Made by a program: the position numbers and the translations under genes. From an uncultured Eubacteriales bacterium (GTDB taxonomy: Bacteria; Bacillota; Clostridia; Lachnospirales; Lachnospiraceae): a DNA stretch of 10,919 nt. Numbering within the stretch: position 1 is the stretch's first letter; every line of letters starts with the position of its first letter. Under the pieces are notes generated by a model, which saw only the letters and a program-made list of their open reading frames with translations, made no database searches and was not told the origin of the DNA. Below are positions 6,547 through 10,919 of this stretch, piece by piece. The stretch is taken from the NCBI GenBank assembly GCA_900545455.1, contig UQZF01000082.1:1-10919 (forward strand), written 5' to 3'.

Positions 6547-6560
6547 CATTTTTTAATGCG

Positions 6561-6627
6561 TCCGTGATGCGATGTACATAATATACACAGCATTCGGAAG
6601 TGGGAGGGATTTCCCCGCAATTACCAC
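6561..6627 (+). promoter_or_regulatory. L1-binding leader element 1, before rplK
   Basis: Positions 6600-6627 carry 5' arm GTGGGAGG and 3' arm TTACCAC around a GGG/CCC mini-stem. This copies the L1-binding site of 23S rRNA, where GUGGGAGG pairs across an internal loop with AAAUACCAC. Directly upstream is a hairpin: TCCG (6561-6564), GATGC (6566-6570) and TGTA (6573-6576) pair with TACA (6584-6587), GCATT (6590-6594) and CGGA (6595-6598). The AGGAGG of rplK begins 7 nt after the element, so bound L1 could hinder translation start. L1 repression of the rplK-rplA mRNA is established in E. coli; here it is inferred from the mimicry. Confidence 0.8.
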
Positions 6628-6647
6628 ATTATTTAGGAGGTGCCAAA

Positions 6648-7073
6648 ATGGCAAAGAAAGTAGAAGGTTATATCAAATTACAGATTCCTGGCGGCAAGGC
6701 AACACCGGCTCCACCGGTTGGTCCTGCACTTGGTCAGCATGGTGTTAACATCATGCAGTTCACAAAGGAGTTCAACGCAAGAACAGCAGATCAGGACGGA
6801 ATGATTATTCCTGTTGTTATCACTGTTTACGCTGACAGAAGCTTCAGCTTCGTAACAAAGACTCCTCCAGCAGCAGTTCTTCTTAAGAAGGCTTGCAACA
6901 TTAAGACCGCTTCAGGCGTTCCTAACAAGACTAAGGTTGCAACTATTAAGAGATCTGAGGTTCAGAAGATTGCTGAGCTTAAGATGCCGGATCTCAACGC
7001 AGCATCCATTGAAGCAGCTACAAGCATGATCGCAGGTACTGCAAGAAGCATGGGTATCGTTGTAGAGGATTAG
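6648..7073 (+). CDS. rplK: 50S ribosomal protein L11
   Basis: A 141-residue protein of the GTPase-associated centre that binds 23S rRNA near the thiostrepton site. The N-terminal domain shows KLQIPGGKATPAPPVGPALG (10-29), with the prolines contacted by thiostrepton, and QHGVNIMQFTKEFNA (30-44). The C-terminal rRNA-binding domain ends GTARSMGIVVED (130-141). The length equals the family norm. ATG 6648 has AGGAGG 7 nt upstream; the extended in-frame GTG at 6600 lies inside the L1-binding leader and is not the start. It is followed after 80 bp by rplA, the standard rplK-rplA pair, and is likely controlled by L1 through the leader element. Confidence 0.98.
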   Translation: MAKKVEGYIKLQIPGGKATPAPPVGPALGQHGVNIMQFTKEFNARTADQDGMIIPVVITVYADRSFSFVTKTPPAAVLLKKACNIKTASGVPNKTKVATIKRSEVQKIAELKMPDLNAASIEAATSMIAGTARSMGIVVED

Positions 7074-7086
7074 TGTAAAATCAATT

Positions 7087-7137
7087 TCGGCATGAGCCGA
7101 GCATAAGACGTGGGAGGGATTTCCCCGCAAATACCAC
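7087..7137 (+). promoter_or_regulatory. L1-binding leader element 2, before rplA
   Basis: Positions 7110-7137 repeat element 1 with a single mismatch in 28 nt. The 3' arm here is AAATACCAC, identical to the 23S rRNA L1 site, whereas element 1 has AATTACCAC. A TCGGC-ATGA-GCCGA hairpin (7087-7100) precedes it. The AGGAGG of rplA (7139-7144) begins one base after the element, so L1 binding would directly occlude the ribosome binding site. Confidence 0.8.
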
Positions 7138-7153
7138 TAGGAGGTTATTAATA

Positions 7154-7849
7154 ATGAAAAAAGGTAAGAAATATACAGAAGCTGCCAAGTTAATCGATCG
7201 TACAGTAGCTTACGAGCCGGCTGAAGCAGTAGCTTTAGTTAAGAAGGCAGCAACTGCAAAGTTTGACGAAACAGTTGAAGCGCATATCAGAACAGGTTGT
7301 GACGGACGTCACGCAGAGCAGCAGATCCGTGGTGCTGTAGTTCTTCCTCATGGAACAGGTAAGACTGTAAGAGTTTTAGTTTTCGCTAAGGGAGACAAGG
7401 CTAATGAGGCAGAGGCAGCAGGCGCTGATTATGTTGGCGGCGAGGAGCTCATTCCAAAGATCCAGAACGATGGCTGGTTCGAGTTCGACGTAGTTGTTGC
7501 TACACCTGATATGATGGGCGTTGTTGGTCGTCTTGGTCGTGTACTTGGACCTAAGGGCTTAATGCCAAACCCTAAGGCCGGTACAGTTACTATGGATGTA
7601 ACAAAGGCTATCAACGAGATCAAGGCTGGTAAGATTGAGTACAGACTTGACAAGACTAACATTGTACATGTTCCAGTTGGAAAGGTTTCTTTCACAGAAG
7701 AGCAGTTAGCAGACAACTTCCAGGCTATCATGGATGCAATCGTTAAGGCTAAGCCATCATCATTAAAGGGAACATACTTAAAGAACATTACACTTGCTTC
7801 CACAATGGGACCTGGTGTAAAGGTTAACACAGCTAAGTTCGTTGGTTAA
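7154..7849 (+). CDS. rplA: 50S ribosomal protein L1
   Basis: A 231-residue protein of the mobile L1 stalk. It binds 23S rRNA helices 76-78, helps release deacylated tRNA from the E site, and represses its own mRNA. The signature GRLGRVLGPKGLMPNPKAG (125-143) and the C-terminal STMGPG (216-221) are present, together with RGAVVLPHGTGK (59-70). The length is normal. ATG 7154 has AGGAGG 9 nt upstream. The otherwise conserved D-P-R-x-A-D-Q-Q stretch reads D-G-R-H-A-E-Q-Q (50-57), a mild variation. It is second in the rplK-rplA pair. No terminator is seen downstream, so some transcripts may run on into the L10 leader. Confidence 0.98.
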   Translation: MKKGKKYTEAAKLIDRTVAYEPAEAVALVKKAATAKFDETVEAHIRTGCDGRHAEQQIRGAVVLPHGTGKTVRVLVFAKGDKANEAEAAGADYVGGEELIPKIQNDGWFEFDVVVATPDMMGVVGRLGRVLGPKGLMPNPKAGTVTMDVTKAINEIKAGKIEYRLDKTNIVHVPVGKVSFTEEQLADNFQAIMDAIVKAKPSSLKGTYLKNITLASTMGPGVKVNTAKFVG

Positions 7850-7894
7850 TTCTTTCTCAGTTCGGTAAGTATTTTCGATTTATTGAAAAAACGG

Positions 7895-7924
7895 TTGACA
7901 CCGGATATATATTAATGATATAAT
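7895..7924 (+). promoter_or_regulatory. Consensus sigma-A promoter of rplJ-rplL
   Basis: TTGACA (7895-7900), an 18-nt spacer and TATAAT (7919-7924), both perfect hexamers. A TG one base before the -10 box (7916-7917) makes it an extended -10 promoter. Transcription should start near 7931, at the foot of the strong hairpin described next. The strength fits the need for four to six copies of L7/L12 per ribosome. Confidence 0.88.
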
Positions 7925-7926
7925 GC

Positions 7927-7955
7927 ATTTCGTTCGGGTTTATCCCGAACGGAAT
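7927..7955 (+). promoter_or_regulatory. Twelve-bp hairpin at the start of the L10 leader transcript
   Basis: ATTTCGTTCGGG (7927-7938), loop TTTAT and CCCGAACGGAAT (7944-7955) pair over 12 positions with one G-U. It begins at or just before the predicted transcription start and has no T-run after it, so it is not a terminator. A role in 5'-end mRNA stability, or as an inverted-repeat operator just below the -10 box, is possible. Confidence 0.55.
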
Positions 7956-7965
7956 GTAATATATA

Positions 7966-8133
7966 GGTTCTGTCATAATTGATGTGAACCGACGCATGTA
8001 CCGCTTGCGGTCGTGTGATAATTTGCCGTAGACAGCAGGTATCCGGACGGATATAAGGCCAAGTACACCTGCCGAGGGATAATATAAGTACCAGACTTAT
8101 GTGTGCTCTCCGGCTACGGGGGGCTTTTTTCTT
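7966..8133 (+). ncRNA. L10 leader (ribosomal protein L10 autoregulatory mRNA element)
   Basis: This has the form of the L10 leader found upstream of rplJ-rplL in Gram-positive bacteria. CCGTAGACAGCAGGT (8026-8040) and ACCTGCCGAGG (8067-8077) are the conserved strands; GCAGGT pairs with ACCTGC. An accessory hairpin CGCATG-T-ACCGC / GCGGT-CGTGTG occupies 7993-8017, and GGTTC (7966-7970) can pair with GAACC (7986-7990). Downstream, GCCGAGGG (8071-8078) can pair with CTCTCCGGC (8106-8114) around the ATAAGT/ACTTAT hairpin (8084-8100), forming an antiterminator that excludes the terminator at 8105. In the known system L10-L7/L12 complex binds the leader and favours termination. Confidence 0.88.
8105..8133 (+). 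terminator. L10 leader attenuator terminator
   Basis: GCTCTCCG (8105-8112), loop GCTA and CGGGGGGC (8117-8124) form an 8-bp stem with two G-U pairs, followed by TTTTTTCTT. Its 5' arm is shared with the antiterminator helix (8071-8078 with 8106-8114), so the two folds compete. It lies about 50 bp before the rplJ start. Confidence 0.88.
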
Positions 8134-8179
8134 ATATTATATATGGCAAAGCAACGAAATATAATAGGAGGAAGAAAAC

Positions 8180-8671
8180 ATGGCAAAAGTAGAGATCAAG
8201 AAGCCTATCGTTGATGAGATCAGCGCTGCTCTTGACGGTGCTGCAGCTGCTGTAGTTGTTGACTACCGTGGACTTACCGTTGAGCAGGATACACAGCTTC
8301 GTAAGCAGTTAAGAGAAGCTGGTGTTACTTATAAGGTATATAAGAACACACTTATCAACATAGCAGTTAAGGATACTCCTTTTGAGGAACTTTCCAAGAA
8401 CCTTGAAGGACCTACAGCTATCGCAATCTCCAAGACTGATGCAACTGCACCTGCAAGAGTATTATATCAGTTCTCTCAGACAGCAGACAAGCTTCAGTTA
8501 AAGGGCGGTGTTGTTGATGGCACATACTATGATGAGAACGGTATCAAGGTTATTGCTACCATCCCATCAAGAGACGAATTACTTTCCAAGTTCCTTGGAA
8601 GCATTCAGTCCCCTGTTACCAACTTTGCTCGTGTTCTTAAGCAGATTGCAGAGAAGAACGCAGAGGCTTAA
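8180..8671 (+). CDS. rplJ: 50S ribosomal protein L10
   Basis: A 163-residue base of the ribosomal stalk. The N-terminal globular part binds 23S rRNA together with L11, and the C-terminal helix carries L7/L12 dimers. Visible family signs are VVDYRGLTVEQDTQLRKQLR (26-45 region), YKVYKNTLINIAV (51-63), PTAIAIS (78-84), LKGGVVDG (107-114) and the C-terminal helix from PSRDELLSKFLGSIQ (129-143) to the end. The length is typical for Gram-positive L10. ATG has AGGAGG about 8-9 nt upstream. It is preceded by its own promoter and L10 leader attenuator, and followed after 70 bp by rplL, with which it forms the stalk complex and the feedback repressor. Confidence 0.98.
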   Translation: MAKVEIKKPIVDEISAALDGAAAAVVVDYRGLTVEQDTQLRKQLREAGVTYKVYKNTLINIAVKDTPFEELSKNLEGPTAIAISKTDATAPARVLYQFSQTADKLQLKGGVVDGTYYDENGIKVIATIPSRDELLSKFLGSIQSPVTNFARVLKQIAEKNAEA

Positions 8672-8741
8672 TTGGCAGATGCTTTTAGAAGCATATAATT
8701 AACTTTTTAAATCTCATAATATTAAAATGGAGGAAAATAAA

Positions 8742-9101
8742 ATGACAACTCAGGAAATTATTGAAGTAATCAAGGGTTTAACAGTATTAGAGCTTAACGA
8801 TCTCGTTAAGGCATGTGAGGAAGAGTTCGGCGTATCTGCAGCAGCAGGCGTTGTAGTTGCAGCAGCAGGTGCTGGCGCAGCAGCAGCTGAGGAGAAGACA
8901 GAGTTCGATGTAGAGCTTACAGAGGGCGCTGGTGTTCCTGTTATCAAGGTTGTTCGTGAGATCACAGGCTTAGGTCTTAAGGAAGCTAAGGATCTTGTTA
9001 CATCCGCTCCTAAGGTAGTTAAGGAGGGCGTTAGCAAGGAAGAGGCTGAGGCTATTAAGAAGCAGCTTGAAGAGGCTGGTGCAAAGGTTACTATTAAGTA
9101 A
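8742..9101 (+). CDS. rplL: 50S ribosomal protein L7/L12
   Basis: A 119-residue multicopy stalk protein that recruits and stimulates translation GTPases. The N-terminal dimerisation helices (1-31, MTTQEIIEVIKGLTVLELND...) anchor it on L10. An alanine/glycine hinge covers about 33-49 (AAAGVVVAAAGAGAAAA). The C-terminal factor-binding domain (53-119) has FDVELTEGAG and the hallmark GLGLKEAKDLV, ending AGAKVTIK. The start at ATG 8742 is chosen because GGAGG (8729-8733) precedes it by 8 nt; the in-frame ATG at 8727 contains that ribosome binding site inside the added codons. Length equals the family norm. A strong terminator follows. Confidence 0.98.
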   Translation: MTTQEIIEVIKGLTVLELNDLVKACEEEFGVSAAAGVVVAAAGAGAAAAEEKTEFDVELTEGAGVPVIKVVREITGLGLKEAKDLVTSAPKVVKEGVSKEEAEAIKKQLEEAGAKVTIK

Positions 9102-9120
9102 TTTAAGTTTACCGATAAAG

Positions 9121-9150
9121 GGCTATGCGGCGACGCATAGCCTTTTTACT
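9121..9150 (+). terminator. Intrinsic terminator after rplL
   Basis: GGCTATGCG (9121-9129), loop GCGA and CGCATAGCC (9134-9142) form a perfect 9-bp stem followed by TTTTT and, after AC, TTTTTT. It closes the rplJ-rplL transcript before the separate rpoB promoter. Confidence 0.94.
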
Positions 9151-9213
9151 TTTTTGAATTCAATGAATTATAGAAAAAATATAAAAAATTTTAAAAAAAG
9201 TGACAAAAAGTGC

Positions 9214-9242
9214 TTGACAGCGTAAAAAACTGATGTTAGACT
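9214..9242 (+). promoter_or_regulatory. Sigma-A promoter of rpoB
   Basis: TTGACA (9214-9219), a 17-nt spacer and TAGACT (9237-9242), with TG one base before the -10 box (9234-9235). The DNA upstream (9170-9210) is A-rich and could serve as an UP element. The predicted start near 9249 leaves a leader of about 80 nt before rpoB. Confidence 0.8.
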
Positions 9243-9248
9243 GGAAAA

Positions 9249-9328
9249 TGCTACATTATGGGTGAAAGTCCCTATTAGTGTAAATTTATGGAAAACCATA
9301 TAAAATCAACGCAAGGGGTGAAACGTCA
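9249..9328 (+). promoter_or_regulatory. rpoB leader with two small hairpins
   Basis: GGG-TGAAAGT-CCC (9260-9272) and TATGG-AAAA-CCATA (9287-9300) can form short stems. Neither is followed by a T-run. AAGGGGTG (9313-9320) is the ribosome binding site, 8 nt before ATG. No known riboswitch or protein-binding leader was recognised. Confidence 0.4.
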
Positions 9329-10919
9329 ATGGAAAAAAACAGATTACGTCCGATGCATTATGGCAAAAGCATTCGTATGAGCTATTCAAGACGGAATGAG
9401 GTTCTTGAGATGCCAGACCTTATTGAAATCCAGAAGGATTCATATAAGTGGTTTCTTAAGGATGGTCTCAAAGAAGTTTTCGCGGATATCTCTCCTATTG
9501 CGGATTACAGTGGTCATTTGAGCCTGGAATTCGTAGACTTCGCATTGTGCGAGGATGATGTGAAGTATTCAATAGAAGAATGTAAGGAACGAGATGCTAC
9601 TTATGCTGCACCACTTAAGGTAAAGGTCAGACTTTACAATAAGGAGACAGAGGAAATCAAGGAGCACGAGATATTTATGGGCGACCTGCCTATCATGACT
9701 GCTACAGGTACCTTTGTTATCAACGGTGCAGAGCGAGTTATTGTAAGCCAGTTAGTGCGTTCTCCTGGAATCTATTATGAAATTGGACATGACAAGATTG
9801 GTAAGGAATTATATTCCTGTACAGTTATTCCGAATAGAGGTGCATGGTTAGAGTATGAGACAGACTCCAATGACGTATTCTATGTTCGTGTTGATAGAAC
9901 GAGAAAAGTGCCGATTACAGTATTGATCCGTGCACTTGGTATCGGTACCAATCAGGAAATCGTCGATCTGTTCGGCGAGGAACCGAAGATCCTTGCAAGT
10001 TTTGGAAAAGACGTTGCAACGAATTATGAAGAAGGTCTTCTTGAGTTATATAAGAAAATCAGACCAGGCGAGCCGCTTACTGTTGAAAGTGCGGAGAGCC
10101 TTATTTCTGCTATGTTCTTTGATCCGAGAAGATATGACCTTGCAAAAGTAGGCCGTTACAAATTTAATAAGAAACTTATGTTAAAGAACCGTATCAACGG
10201 ACATGTTCTCGCAGAAGATGTTGTAAATCTTGCAACCGGAGAGATCATTGCAGAAGCAGGTACGGAGGTAACAAGAAGTCTTGCGGATGATATCCAGAAT
10301 GCAGCCGTTCCATATGTATGGATTCAGACAGAGACAAGAAATGTCAAAGTTCTTTCATCTATGATGGTTGATTTAAGAGCATATGTAGACTGCAATCCAA
10401 AAGATCTTGGTATCACTGAGTTAGTATATTATCCGGTACTTGCCCAGTTAATGGAAGAACATACAGATATTGATGACTTAAAAGAAGCTATCAAAAAGAA
10501 TGTGCATGATCTGATTCCAAAGCATATTACAAAAGATGATATTTTTGCATCCATCAACTACAATATGCACTTAGAGTATGGTATCGGAAATGATGACGAT
10601 ATCGATCATCTTGGAAACAGACGTATCCGTGCAGTTGGTGAGTTATTACAGAACCAGTACCGTATCGGTCTTTCCAGATTAGAGAGAGTAGTACGTGAGA
10701 GAATGACCACATTAGATTTAGATGGTATTTCCCCACAGAGTCTGATCAACATTAAGCCGGTAACAGCAGCGGTAAAAGAGTTCTTCGGATCTTCCCAGCT
10801 GTCACAGTTCATGGATCAGAACAACCCGTTAGGTGAGCTGACACATAAGAGACGTCTCTCCGCATTAGGACCGGGTGGTCTTTCAAGAGACCGTGCCGGA
10901 TTCGAGGTTCGAGATGTTC
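9329..10919 (+). CDS. rpoB: DNA-directed RNA polymerase beta subunit, partial (N-terminal 530 residues)
   Basis: Catalytic-core subunit of RNA polymerase. The frame is open from ATG 9329 to the window edge and covers the protrusion, lobe and start of the fork region. Signs of the family are MPDLIEIQKDSYKWFL near the N-terminus, TGTFVINGAERVIVSQLVRS (126-145) with PGIYY following, and the rifampicin-pocket region. There GSSQLSQFMDQNNPL (487-501) and THKRRLSALGPGGLS (505-519) are identical to the sensitive E. coli sequence at Q513, D516, H526, R529 and S531 (here Q493, D496, H506, R509, S511). The protein is thus predicted to be rifampicin-sensitive. It has its own promoter, separated from rplL by a terminator. 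The C-terminal part, and probably rpoC, lie beyond the window. Confidence 0.98.
   Translation, partial: MEKNRLRPMHYGKSIRMSYSRRNEVLEMPDLIEIQKDSYKWFLKDGLKEVFADISPIADYSGHLSLEFVDFALCEDDVKYSIEECKERDATYAAPLKVKVRLYNKETEEIKEHEIFMGDLPIMTATGTFVINGAERVIVSQLVRSPGIYYEIGHDKIGKELYSCTVIPNRGAWLEYETDSNDVFYVRVDRTRKVPITVLIRALGIGTNQEIVDLFGEEPKILASFGKDVATNYEEGLLELYKKIRPGEPLTVESAESLISAMFFDPRRYDLAKVGRYKFNKKLMLKNRINGHVLAEDVVNLATGEIIAEAGTEVTRSLADDIQNAAVPYVWIQTETRNVKVLSSMMVDLRAYVDCNPKDLGITELVYYPVLAQLMEEHTDIDDLKEAIKKNVHDLIPKHITKDDIFASINYNMHLEYGIGNDDDIDHLGNRRIRAVGELLQNQYRIGLSRLERVVRERMTTLDLDGISPQSLINIKPVTAAVKEFFGSSQLSQFMDQNNPLGELTHKRRLSALGPGGLSRDRAGFEVRDV

Noticed and set aside
6560..6590. Possible extra promoter between nusG and rplK (AT-rich TACATAATATAC)
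   Set aside because: There is no acceptable -35 box, and the stretch is better explained as the loop and stem of the leader hairpin before the L1 site.
9260..9272. GGGTGAAAGTCCC resembles a segment often seen in group II introns
   Set aside because: Only a short hairpin is shared; no domain V, no reverse transcriptase and no broken host gene are present.
10789..10887. Possible rifampicin-resistance substitutions in rpoB
   Set aside because: All the usual positions (equivalents of Q513, D516, H526, R529, S531) carry the sensitive residues.

Overview
The window looks like chromosomal DNA from a motile, low-to-moderate GC Gram-positive anaerobe, most likely a member of the Lachnospiraceae (Clostridia). 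The grounds are a flagellin of clostridial type, a FliD-like protein, ribosomal proteins L11, L1, L10, L7/L12 and RpoB of clostridial character, strong AGGAGG ribosome binding sites and sigma-A style promoters. The genus cannot be fixed from the sequence alone.

Left part (minus strand, 5324 to 1). Two flagellar genes are read in tandem away from the ribosomal genes. The first is a 424-residue FliD-like protein that has the FliD core but not the usual FliD N-terminus. It ends in an intrinsic terminator that overlaps its stop codon. The second has its own sigma-A type promoter and encodes a giant flagellin. Its reading frame stays open from 3932 to the window edge: at least 1310 residues, with no stop and no C-terminal flagellin domain reached yet. 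After a canonical N-terminal flagellin domain come about ten diverged repeats of 107-163 residues. These resemble the 'flagellin hook IN' module, one copy of which is also visible in the FliD-like protein. This giant flagellin plus adjacent cap-like protein is the most unusual content of the window.

Right part (plus strand, 5512 to 10919). A promoter drives rpmG-secE-nusG (ribosomal protein L33, SecE, NusG), followed by rplK-rplA (L11, L1) and rplJ-rplL (L10, L7/L12). rplK and rplA are each preceded by a nearly identical 28-nt element that copies the L1-binding site of 23S rRNA, which points to translational autoregulation by L1 at two places. A consensus promoter and a classical L10 leader with an antiterminator/terminator switch precede rplJ-rplL. 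A perfect intrinsic terminator follows rplL. rpoB then has its own promoter and leader and runs off the right edge just after the rifampicin-resistance-determining cluster, which is wild type.

How the parts work together. The right side supplies core translation, secretion and transcription components under feedback control by L1 and L10. The left side is a filament-building unit that shares only the AT-rich divergent intergenic region (5325-5625) with it. No tRNA, rRNA, mobile element or CRISPR array was seen.
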